64,000 bases of DNA from Volvox africanus (lineage: Eukaryota; Chlorophyta; Chlorophyceae; Chlamydomonadales; Volvocaceae), in the NCBI GenBank assembly GCA_030268105.1, contig BSDZ01000028.1, forward strand, positions 644,001 to 708,000. Direction: 5' to 3'. The notes under the pieces were generated by a model that saw nothing but the letters and a program-made list of their open reading frames with translations, did not search any database and was not told the DNA's origin. Positions 48,701 through 60,700 of the stretch are shown in pieces. Both the position numbers and the translations under genes were made by a program. The stretch's first letter is position 1; each line of letters starts with the position of its first letter.

Positions 48701-51700
48701 AGTGCTCGCGCATCGGCGTCGATAGTCTCCAGACGTGCAGATACTCATGAGCAAACGCGAACGAGAGGTACAACATCATACAGGTTGCACTATTTTCAGT
48801 GTTCAGTATGGTCAGGATTGCCATTGTGGTTTTAACCTCTCAGCGGCAATAAGCTTGGGGCCGTCAACCGTTTGTAACATGGCTTGCACGGGAAACGTGT
48901 CCCAGACATGTGGCGGCCTGTTTTCTAATTTCATCTACACATGTAAGTTGATGCGGTAGTGACGTCTGTGTACGTACACATATCATCGTATCCAAGGTAT
49001 GCGATATTATTTATTGTCTCAATTAGCAGATAACGTTTTACGTTGTCAAGCAGTAGATTTACAACAAAAAGAACTCATGAATACACAAGATAACATGAAG
49101 AATAAAAAAAGAAATTTAAAAACATCATTAAGGCTCATTAGGGAGCCAAAAGATCTTCATGTATGTGTCCCTGCGTGTATGCTTACATACATGTTCATGC
49201 ATAAATACATACATAGCCACGCATATGGACATTTTTATGCGCTCGTTGTGTGCTTGCAGGATAGATAGATAAATTGATGTTGTCGCTCACGTGTACGTTT
49301 GGGCATAACATAGCTATAGCCCATCCATCGTACGTGTAGTAGCCTGGGATGTCTACGGGTGATATCCGAAACCGGCCGTGTATGGGCATCTTAAGATTGG
49401 GCTTTTGCGTGGGCGGATATGACAGAGATGCAAACATCGGAAGGCGATGAGTGACATCTGGTGTGGTTTTGAGTGGCGGCCCCTCCTGATGTCAGGTTTG
49501 GGCGAGGGCAATTGACATGTCGGTGGGAATGAGGCGGCAGGCCCCATCACCTGGCCGTGCGGGATCGAATCTGGCTTATTATGGTACTTCTGCATCCAGT
49601 CTCCCAAGAGTCCCAATCACATGACCCATATTATATGTATATATATATATATATACACATATGTGTGTACGTACATATATATGTATATACACATATATAC
49701 ACATACATATACATATATGTTGTACCTCTCGTTCGCGTTTGCTCATGAGTATCTGCACGTCTGGAGACTATCGACGCCGATGCGCGAGCACTTGCAAGTA
49801 CAGCAAGGCAAGCGAGAGCAAACAGAGACAGCGGAAGACTTCAAGACGAAGAGAGATATAACTTACGGTCTTACAGGTCGGAATGATGCAATGGACGAAA
49901 TCGCCGTCAGCGCCGGAAGCAAGCAATCATCACGCGGCGGTGATTAGCGAAGTTCAGGCTTAGCTCGGGCTAAGTAGAGTATCGTATAGTAATAGTAGTG
50001 TAGAACACACAAGTGTTCTCCGGTATCGAATATCTTGTCTAGCTTAGCCGTCCTCGCATCTGTTATACTCGCAGCATCGCAGTGCCGTACGATTCACATT
50101 AGGAGGCCGATCCTAGATGTGACAACCCTACTGCGTCTAGGCAATGTCTACGTATAACAATCGTATAAGCCTTTCCGGCATTCGCATGATGCAAGGGTCC
50201 GGATAACGATATCCGGTTGCAGGGCATGCATCGCGACAAGTGCGGCGCTCTCAACGTGTGCTTTAATGAAGTAATATTATATCAGATAATATTACTTATC
50301 GTTTCATAGCACGAGCATAATGCGCACTTCAATGCTTCGGTTATTCATGCATGCTAGGCGGATTTGCCATGATGCGATGTCGCGATGGATAATGACAACA
50401 TGCCAAATGCATATATAAATGTACACGAATACATTTATATCATGCAGATTCATTCATATGCAATGCGTTCATCACAAAAGCACTTCGCCTAGTAGGATCG
50501 CGTCAACCTACGCGTCGGCGGGAAATGAACCGTAGCACAACAATTATCCCCCCTCCCGTATGCAGCGTCCTCGCTGCATCATACAGCATCTACTGCAGGG
50601 GTCATTGGGCTTGTGTGGCACGTTTGCGGGCTTCTTCGAGCAGGGGTTTCATGTCCTGTGAGAAGTTGCGTGCCGGTTCCCATGAGTTGTGCTCGTCGGT
50701 ATACCCTGTCCACTTAACCAAGTACTCGTGTACTGTTCGCTTACGTCGGTGTCGGCCCACACGACGCGCGCGATAATCTAACACCCGCTCCACATCGTAA
50801 AACTTCTGTTTACCAGCAATCCAGGTCTCGGGAACTGGTTCGATCGCTGTGGGGGCGTTAGCAGGCTCAGGGACGGGTTCCGTACCACGATACGGACGAA
50901 CAAGCGATACGTGAAACGTGGGGTGAATGGGCATATCAGCGGGCAATGCAAGCTCCACAGCCACATTCCCAACCATGCGCATGACAGGATACGGACCAAT
51001 CCAGCGGGGTAAGAGTTTTCGGGATCCGCCGGCCAAGGAACGCAAGTTCTTGGTGCTTAGCAACACGAGTTGCCCTTCCGAAAACGTCACATCCTGCTTG
51101 GATTTGTTGTAGTATTCTGTCGTTCGTTGCTGCGCCGCGTCCAAACACGACTTCGCGTCTGTGATTCGGGACATAAAAGACTTGGCAAAAAGTTTAGCGG
51201 CAGGCACGTTCACTTCCAACTCACGCCACACGGGTAGCGCGGGATGAAATCCGTAGTTAAGAAAGAACGGACTTTTGCCTGTAGAGCGGTTAACAGCGTT
51301 GTTAAGCGCGAATTCTGCCGCAGTCAAATACGTATCCCAAACGAGTGGTGTGCGACCAGCATAATTGCGCAACATATCACCCAGCGTGCGGTTTGTGCGT
51401 TCGGTTTGACCATTAGTCTGCGGGTGATACGCCGTGCTCAGGTTGACGCGCATGCCAACTAGCTTGCAGAGCGCTTCCCAAAACTTAGACGTGAACTGTC
51501 CACCGCGGTCCGAGATCACATTTTTGGGAATCCCGTGTAACCGAACCACATTATCGAAAAACAAACGTGCGGTTTGCTCAGCCGTGCAGGATGATGTGCA
51601 TGGTGCTAGGTGAACCATCTTAGTCAGACGATCGACCATTACGAACACCGCATCGTATCCCCCCTCAGTTTTGGGCAGCGCGACTACGAAGTCCATGGAA

Positions 51701-54700
51701 ACACTTTCCCAAGGCGCATCCGGGACAGGCAATGGTTGCAACAACCCATGGCCCTTACCGGACAAAGCCTTATTGCGCTGGCACAGACTGCATGTCTGGA
51801 CGAAGTTCGTCGCATCCTTAGCCAAACGAGGCCACCAAAAGGAACGTTGCACCAAGTCGATCAATCGCTTGCTACCAGGGTGTCCTGCTAACGGGTCCTC
51901 GTGGAACCGCGCAAGGATGTCGTAGTGTAGCGCGTCGTCGTTCGGAACGACGATTTGCGTAGCTGCACCCTCCGTCCGTAGCCAAAGGCCATTCTGCTTG
52001 CGAAGGTTTTCTACATTAGCCGGGTCCGCGAACCAGGCGTCTGCGTTGTAGGCAACCTTCAACCGCTCCGCGAGGTCCGTCGCGATCGGTACCTCCTCGC
52101 TACGCGGCCGCACGACGGGCGCTGCCAAAATTGCAGCGTGTAGCGACGGATGTCGACTGAGAGCATCGGCAATATTCAATTTACCAGAAATATACTCCCA
52201 GGTGCAGTTGAACCTAGCTAGATATTCCATCCACCTAGCTTGATGGCGGTTCAACGTCGGAACGCTTTGCAAAAACGTTAGGGGCTTGTGGTCAGTCTTT
52301 AAAGTAAACGGGCGTCCCTCGAGGTAACAGCGCCATTCCTTTAAAGCATGCAGCACGGCCAGAAGCTCCTGTTCCCCGGTGGTGTAGCGAATTTCCGCAC
52401 CAGAAAACTTCTTACTCGTGAAGGCGATCGGTCGCCCTTCCTGTAACAATACAGCGCCGCTTCCAAATATTGAGGCATCAGACACTACCTCAACACGAAA
52501 TGGCAACGAGTAATCAGGGAATGCAAGGGTGACATCTTCGGCAACGATCCGTTTGAGCTCTTCGAATGCCCGCTGGCATTGCGACGTCCACGACTCGAGC
52601 GAAACGAAAACGCCTTTGCGAGTTAAGTTAGTAAGCGGGGCCGCAATGATGGAATATTTTTCAATGAACTTTCGGAAATAATTGGTCAAGCCAAGGAACT
52701 TACGCAGCTCCGTGAGGTTCTGAGGCGCGGGCCAATCGCGAACCACGGCGACCTTCCGCGGGTCCATCTTCACACCGGTGGCCGACACAATGTGACCCAA
52801 ATATTCCACCTGAGGCTGCGCCCAAAAGCATTTGGCGCGTTTAGCAAACAATTGCTCCCGCCTCATAACGTCGAGCACGAGCCGAAGATGCTCCAAGTGC
52901 TCCTCGCGCGTTTTAGAATATACCAAGATGTCATCCAGGTAGCAAACAACGAACCTGTCGATAAACGGCCTAAACATTCGGTCCATAACCGCCTGAAACG
53001 TCGCAGGGGCATTAGTCAAACCAAATGATAGGACCGTATACTCAAAGTGACCGAAGGGCGTCCGAAAAGCGGTTTTCGGGATATCAGAGGCAGCGATGCG
53101 AATCTGATTGTAGCCCTGTTGTAAGTCAATTGAGGAAAAATAAGCCGAGCCCTTCAGCTTATCCAACAGGTCGTCAACGCGTGGCAAAGGGTAGCGATTT
53201 TTCACCGTATTCGCATTTAACCCCCGGTAATCAATGCACATGCGCAAGGTCCCATCCTTCTTACCGACAAACAAAATCGGTGCAGAATACGGGGATGTGC
53301 TGGGGCGTATCATACCCTTCGCGAGCAAATCCGTCACCTGGCGCTTCACCTCGTCCAGCTCCAATGGACTCAACCTGTACATTGGCCGGGCCGTAGGCTG
53401 CGCTCCAGGCATGAGAGGGATTGTGTGATCAACAGGACGCATAGGTGGTAGGCCAGGGATATCTTTAAAGACGTCCTCATACTGCGACAGTAGGGCCTCA
53501 ACCTCAGGATCCGCAGAAATCTGCGCGGTGGTGACACAACAGCTCACCCGCGGCCTTAAAAGCAGTCCGTGGGCACCCTTCCGTAACAAACGGACGGCCT
53601 CCTTACGCCCGACTAGCTCTGGTTCGATTCGCGCGGCCATTGCGGTCACAGCGAAATTAACCATAGGCACCGCCTCAGTTTCGCCCTCCTTTGGTGTGAC
53701 ATGTTCGAACGACAGGAAAGGTACCTTAATCGACAGAGTACCCTTGCACATATGCAGGGTTGCGGTCTCCATGTCGATGCGCGCGCGGTACTGTCGTAAT
53801 GTCGACGACCCCATTATGTACGGTGCAGTCTCTGCTAAGCCCTGCAGCACGTACGGCCGGGTCACAACACGCAAAGGGCCTAACGATAGGCTAAGGGTAA
53901 TCCTGCCCACGATGGGATGCTTACCCCCGTCAGCAAGGGTAACCTGTGGACAATCAGACGACTCTGGGGACAACCCCAGCGCATTCACCTCTGCGACAGA
54001 GATGAAGTCGTCGCTGGCACCGGTGTCAACAAGTGCCTTCAGAGTACGGCCATTCAAACCGATCTGAACCACAGGGACACGGTTATCTACGAGCGACTGC
54101 CCAGCAGACAACGTCAGTGCGCTTAAGGCGGGTCCGTAACCAACGGCACCCCCATCAGGAGCTTCGTACCAAACGTCAACCGAGTAGGATAGGTGTGGCC
54201 ACGGAGCCAGCGTACCCTCCCGATCCACACCATTAAACAAAACGGTGCCCGGCTCGAACCGGTGGACATGCCGCATACCCCTTAACGATGCCTCTGCCTT
54301 GCGCCGACAGAAAGCAGGGAGTAATACACATGCGGCAGTGCCTGGATATTGACGCCTACATCTCCTGTATATGGCCAACTGTTCCGACATCTCACGCAGA
54401 GACGAGGGGATGAACAAAACCACGTGGTTAGACATATCGATAGACGACAGGGGACGCCGTGGTGTAAACAAATTACACAACGGATCGAAGCAGAGAAGTC
54501 CCGTGCGTCCGTCAAGCGTGATGCGTCGCGCAATGACTCGCTCGATGTGCCCAAGTACACAAGGCAACAATGCCTTAACGGCTGGCCGTAAGGATGACCA
54601 CCGACCACGCGTTAGTTCAGAAATCCCAGGTGGTGCCCCCTCCGCAGGAACCCGGGCAAGCCCCTATTTCGGCTGAGGTACAAACGGCGGCATTAGAGGG

Positions 54701-57700
54701 CAATCCTTTGTGGAATGATTCTCCGCACACCGTAGACAAACATTGGCCAATTTCCGACGCTCGAATTCGGAACGATTGCAATTCCATTTTGGCATAAATG
54801 TGTCGTCCGTACGAGTACGCTTCGCGTTGGGGTCGGAACGCTGTGCGGCTGCCGACGACGGCGCACCACCACGCTTCCTGTTCCTAGCTGGGTCCGAGCT
54901 CGGACCTGCTCCTCCTGTACCACGGACACCCGAGCTAGCGCCCCCACGCGCCTTGCGTTGCCCGTTGCTGCGTCGCGTCGCGGCAGTAGGCGTGGGGCGG
55001 GTCGCGCCGAGGTCCTGGTCGAGAGCTACAGCTTCCCCAAGCGGATCCTGCACTTGCACGGCATTTGCACGAGGGGCAGACTTGACTTCTTCCTCGCCGG
55101 CAAGAAGTCGTATCTCCGCGCCCTTAGCAAAAGCGACCAACGCGTCATACGACTTGATCTGCGCTCCAACCAAGTCAGTGGCACACCATTTAGCCAAAAG
55201 TTTCGTTAGGCCTCGCCTAAACCAAAAGACACGCTCAGATTCGGTGAGGTCAGCAATGGGAGTCACAAGTGCTTCGAAGCGTGACTGGTACGCAGGTACA
55301 TTTTCATCCCGACGCATGTGGTAGCTACCCGCCGCCAAAACGTTACGAGCTTCCACATCGCGTGCTTGAACCTCAGTAGCGAATCGTGCAAGCAAAGCGG
55401 CGACTAACTCGTCAAAAGTATAGCTGCCCCGGGCGTTGGTCCAATTGCGATACCAGTCCTTCGCTGCGCCCTCGAGGGTGTTACCAACGAAGAGACACCT
55501 GATACCGTCATTATCGCCACCATGAACAGCTTGGAGGTACTTTTTAGCGTCACGCACGTACGCACGAGTTGCATCGGCTATGCTATGCCCTGGTGTCTTG
55601 TCGGTCAGCGAAATATTGAGCCTAGGAACGGGAATCGACAATCTCATCACCTCAGGGATGTCATCATGCCCTCGAGCTTGAGGTAATGGCAGAACCCTTG
55701 GTCCAGCAGTGTTGTCCATATTCGTGTTCACTGCTGAATGCGGCACAATTAAGTGAGCAGGGGTCTGAAGGAAAAGGGGCTCTTGAGTGGCTCGCGCGCC
55801 AATAGTCTCAAGACCTCTATCCGGCGCTCTAGCAGCTACAACGAAATCGGGTTGGCTAGCTAGGCTAGTGTGCGGCGTATCGTCGCGTTCCGCGGACATG
55901 GAGCACGAAACGATACCCTAGTTTTGCGTAATAGAAGCCGACTTCTATCGCAAAGGCAAGAGTACAAAGCGATTCGGTGAGCCTACCGACAGTACTCTTG
56001 AGAAGATTCAGCAAACTCAGCAAGTAATTGCCCAGCTGAGTCCTGATCTCCGTAGTTTGGGCAATGAGAGTCGCCAACTGGTCCGGACGAACGCCGGTCT
56101 CAGTCGCCGCGGCAAGCAATGCCGGTGCACTGAGATTACCTGCGACTCAGAGCGTACACTTACACAACAAGTGCAGCAATCTAAACAAAAGCAATTAAAC
56201 AATTACAAACCGGAAGCGGCGGCGTCCAAAACGGCGCGGCCTAAGTCTTCGGCAAAAGTATCTAGCGGTCCTCGTGGTTCGTCGCTGGAACTCGCCATAG
56301 AAAGAACCTACTTCCGATTAGACAAAGAGAGACAGTTAGGCAACGAACCTGTCTCGATACCAAATTGTTGTACCTCTCGTTCGCGTTTGCTCATGAGTAT
56401 CTGCACGTCTGGAGACTATCGACGCCGATGCGCGAGCACTTGCAAGTACAGCAAGGCAAGCGAGAGCAAACAGAGACAGCGGAAGACTTCAAGACGAAGA
56501 GAGATATAACTTACGGTCTTACAGGTCGGAATGATGCAATGGACGAAATCGCCGTCAGCGCCGGAAGCAAGCAATCATCACGCGGCGGTGATTAGCGAAG
56601 TTCAGGCTTAGCTCGGGCTAAGTAGAGTATCGTATAGTAATAGTAGTGTAGAACACACAAGTGTTCTCCGGTATCGAATATCTTGTCTAGCTTAGCCGTC
56701 CTCGCATCTGTTATACTCGCAGCATCGCAGTGCCGTACGATTCACATTAGGAGGCCGATCCTAGATGTGACAACCCTACTGCGTCTAGGCGATGTCTACG
56801 TATAACAATCGTATAAGCCTTTCCGGCATTCGCATGATGCAAGGGTCCGGATAACGATATCCGGTTGCAGGGCATGCATCGCGACAAGTGCGGCGCTCTC
56901 AACGTGTGCTTTAATGAAGTAATATTATATCAGATAATATTACTTATCGTTTCATAGCACGAGCATAATGCGCACTTCAATGCTTCGGTTATTCATGCAT
57001 GCTAGGCGGATTTGCCATGATGCGATGTCGCGATGGATAATGACAACATGCCAAATGCATATATAAATGTACACGAATACATTTATATCATGCAGATTCA
57101 TTCATATGCAATGCGTTCATCACAAAAGCACTTCGCCTAGTAGGATTGCGTCAACCTACGCGTCGGCGGGAAATGAACCGTAGCACAACAATATACACGT
57201 GGATCGAATCTGGCTTATTATGGTACTTCTGCATCCAGTCTCCCAAGAGTCCCAATCACATGACCCATATTATATGTATATATATATATATATATACACA
57301 TATGTGTGTACGTACATATATATGTATATACACATATATACACATACATATACATATACACGTGGGATCAAGTGGGACCACAACATCCCATCCTAGCCAT
57401 AGTTGGCACGCAAATGCGGTGTGCAGATCCGGTTGACATCACCAACCATGGAGCAGCAAGAACAGAGCAGGGGCTTTAGGGCAGGAGTTTTGAGGAGGAG
57501 GTTCTGTGGGAGGAAAGGGGGAGAGTGAGGGAGGTAGAGACAAGGAGAGGACGGTCTAGATCTTGAGGAGGGGAAGGGAGAGGGTGGAGGGTTTCGTGGC
57601 TAGAGGTTCCTGTGTCCAGGCTTCGGGGCCTTAGGGTTTTAGGGGGGTTCAGCGAGAGAGGTCTTTCCTTGTTGTGCAGTTCAGGTGTCTGCGGGGCCAG

Positions 57701-60700
57701 CTTTGGGTGGGGCCGGAAGGCTTTCTAGGGGGGCGCCAGTTCGGCTTGTCATCCCCCCCTCCGCCTCTTGTTGGGTTCTTCTGGCTTGGCTGTGGAAGGG
57801 TGTGCTTTCCTGCTGGTGCTTCTCCTCTGAGGGGAACTGAGTGTGTCTGCCAGGCTCCTGTCTAGTCAGTGTCGGGTTAGAGGAGAGGTTTCCCCGTCCT
57901 TTGAGCAGCTAGGTGTCCCCCGTTTTCTGTTGGGCCTTCCTGTGGTTTCTTGGTAGCCCTGAGTGCTCTGTGAGTGGCCAGGCGAGAGCCTATGAGGGCT
58001 CGCTGGCCCTAGTGAGAGGGGGAGCACGTGGCAGGACAGACAGACAAAGCCACGTGTTCCCCCCCTGCGCTGTGGCTCGGTCCGGTCAGGACCCCCGGTG
58101 CTCGTCTTTGAAGGGCGAGTCGCCCACAGTGTAACACCCAAATATACACGCACACCTTAAACACATCGCTCGTTCTTAATGTATGCCTTGCTGGTGTATA
58201 TGATGAGGGTGTGTGTGTGTTCTTGCCTGCCTGCAGTTACAAGCCTACCGCCCTCACCAAGCCCACCACCCTTAAGGCCGCCGAACCCACCTCCAAGTCC
58301 ACCCAGCAACATCCCACTAGGTAATAAATTGACCTCGCTTGCTCGACTCATCCGCTGCTGCCAAGCGCAGGGCCGTCCCAGCCCCCATCCCCTTATAATA
58401 TGCACCATGCTTGCTTCGACTGGCGTCATCTTTCATCATCTTTGATTATAAATAATTATTTCATTTACACAATATATAATTATGTATATTGAATATACTT
58501 ATGCATATTAAATACTTAATACTATATAGAGAGAGATATAGATACACAGATAACTATATTGGTTGTATTGCGTTTTTTATATGTGGCGGAATCAACAGCA
58601 GCAGCACGCCTCGATCTCGAATTTGGATGTTATTTGTTGCCCCTTGCTCGGATGTCATTCAGAATGCAGTCCTGGTCAGAAAGGCTATTACTCTCACCCC
58701 GTCAATATATCAGCCTATCTTCCTGCTTATCGTGTATGTTATTGTATATATGCAGCCAAGTTCTACCCGCTAGGTTGCTATAAGGATACGTCAGATTATA
58801 CCCGGCTGATCCCGTTCATCAGAAAGGATACAACCCGGATGACGCCTGAGTTTTGTGCTTCGCTGGCGCAGGCTGCTGGTACGTAGAGCTGCATCGAGCC
58901 CGGAGCCGTTAGCCGTTGACTGACGAATTATCCATGATGCATGTGGTGTGTGCGTATGTTATAGATAGATGGATGGATGGGTGGATGGATGGATAGATGG
59001 ATGGATGGATAGATAATATATCGCAATAAGAGTCTGTGTTGCCTTCGATAAGCCGGAAAGAAAGCAGGGTCCCCAATATCTGTGTTGTGCAAGTGCCTTA
59101 GGCATGTAGCGGTTTGCAGGCACACACACAGACACTGTGGACAGAGTGCAGGATGCTTAATCCCTGAGCCCTAATACCCTAAAGCCTCTAAACTGTACCC
59201 TAAAGCCCTAAACTGTATAACCCTAAAATCGTTAACTACAACTCCTAGTATACGTACACACGTTCCCATCTCCATATATGTCTGCAGTAGCCGTACATAT
59301 ATGAAAGGGTATTACACTGTGGGCGACTTGACCTGAAAGGACAAGCACCGGTGGCCCTGACTGGGCCGATCCACCGCGCAGGGGGGGGGGCACACGGCTT
59401 AGTCTGTTACTCATATGCACATGTACATATATACATGCATCATAGATGCGCATATGTATATGTGTGAACGTACATACACGTATAGACAGACAGATAGATA
59501 CATACATACATACACACACATACATACATACAGATAGATAGGTAGATACACACACAGATGCGTTTATTTACAGACTTCATCATTCGGTGCCTTTCTTTTG
59601 TTATGCATCATCATTCATTGCTTTATTCATATATAGATATACATACATGTATATACACATCATGCGACATCATGTGCGTGTGTGATTATGGTGTACACCG
59701 GCCTGCCCTCATACAGGTTGCACTATTTTCAGTGTTCAGTATGGTCAGGATTGCCATTGTGGTTTTAACCTCTCAGCGGCAATAAGCTTGGGGCCGTCAA
59801 CCGTTTGTAACATGGCTTGCACGGGAAACGTGTCCCAGACATGTGGCGGCCTGTTTTCTAATTTCATCTACACATGTAAGTTGATGCGGTAGTGACGTCT
59901 GTGTACGTACACATATCATCGTATCCAAGGTATGCGATATTATTTATTGTCTCAATTAGCAGATAACGTTTTACGTTGTCAAGCAGTAGATTTACAACAA
60001 AAAGAACTCATGAATACACAAGATAACATGAAGAATAAAAAAAGAAATTTAAAAACATCATTAAGGCTCATTAGGGAGCCAAAAGATCTTCATGTATGTG
60101 TCCCTGCGTGTATGCTTACATACATGTTCATGCATAAATACATACATAGCCACGCATATGGACATTTTTATGCGCTCGTTGTGTGCTTGCAGGATAGATA
60201 GATAAATTGATGTTGTCGCTCACGTGTACGTTTGGGCATAACATAGCTATAGCCCATCCATCGTACGTGTAGTAGCCTGGGATGTCTACGGGTGATATCC
60301 GAAACCGGCCGTGTATGGGCATCTTAAGATTGGGCTTTTGCGTGGGCGGATATGACAGAGATGCAAACATCGGAAGGCGATGAGTGACATCTGGTGTGGT
60401 TTTGAGTGGCGGCCCCTCCTGATGTCAGGTTTGGGCGAGGGCAATTGACATGTCGGTGGGAATGAGGCGGCAGGCCCCATCACCTGGCCGTGCGGGATCG
60501 AATCTGGCTTATTATGGTACTTCTGCATCCAGTCTCCCAAGAGTCCCAATCACATGACCCATATTATATGTATATATATATATATATATATACACATATG
60601 TGTGTACGTACATATATATGTATATACACATATATACACATACATATACATATACACGCACACCTTAAACACATCGCTCGTTCTTAATGTATGCCTTGCT

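Larger units (their letters stand above)
41310..48775 (+). mobile_element. Ty3/gypsy chromovirus LTR retrotransposon, copy 1 (pol frameshifted)
   Basis: 7466 bp, beginning TGTTGT and ending ACAACA, flanked by a perfect 5-bp target duplication TCATA (41305-41309 and 48776-48780). The empty site is seen at 59709-59713. Two 825-bp LTRs differ at only two positions I could find, so insertion is recent. Order: LTR, tRNA primer site, gag, protease, reverse transcriptase, RNase H, integrase, chromodomain, polypurine tract, LTR. The protease-to-integrase order and the C-terminal chromodomain place it among chromoviruses. It is 7 bp shorter than copy 2 because of one deletion in pol. It inserted in sense orientation in the WSC gene, 8 bases before an exon. 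Confidence 0.97.
49718..57190 (-). mobile_element. Ty3/gypsy chromovirus LTR retrotransposon, copy 2 (apparently intact)
   Basis: 7473 bp in reverse orientation, same family as copy 1, flanked by a perfect 5-bp duplication ATATA (49713-49717 and 57191-57195). The empty site is visible at the end of module 1 and module 2. LTRs 49718-50542 and 56366-57190 differ at two positions. Gag and pol frames are open apart from the amber codon between them, so this copy could be active or very recently active. It lies tail to tail with copy 1, 942 bp apart, in a CA/TA-rich microsatellite, antisense to the WSC gene. Confidence 0.97.
40358..57362 (+). repeat. WSC module 0, interrupted by two retrotransposons
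   Basis: Without the inserted elements the module is the sum of 40358-41309, 48781-49717 and 57196-57362. It aligns nearly base for base with module 1 from 58760 on, including the long intron between the two WSC exons. The homology starts two bases into the Met/Phe codons of the first WSC exon; the preceding intron differs and there is no linker exon. Confidence 0.85.

Noticed and set aside
57674..57865. Small open frame in the 780-bp insertion as a transposase
   Set aside because: Only 63 codons, Gly/Pro-rich, with no catalytic motif.
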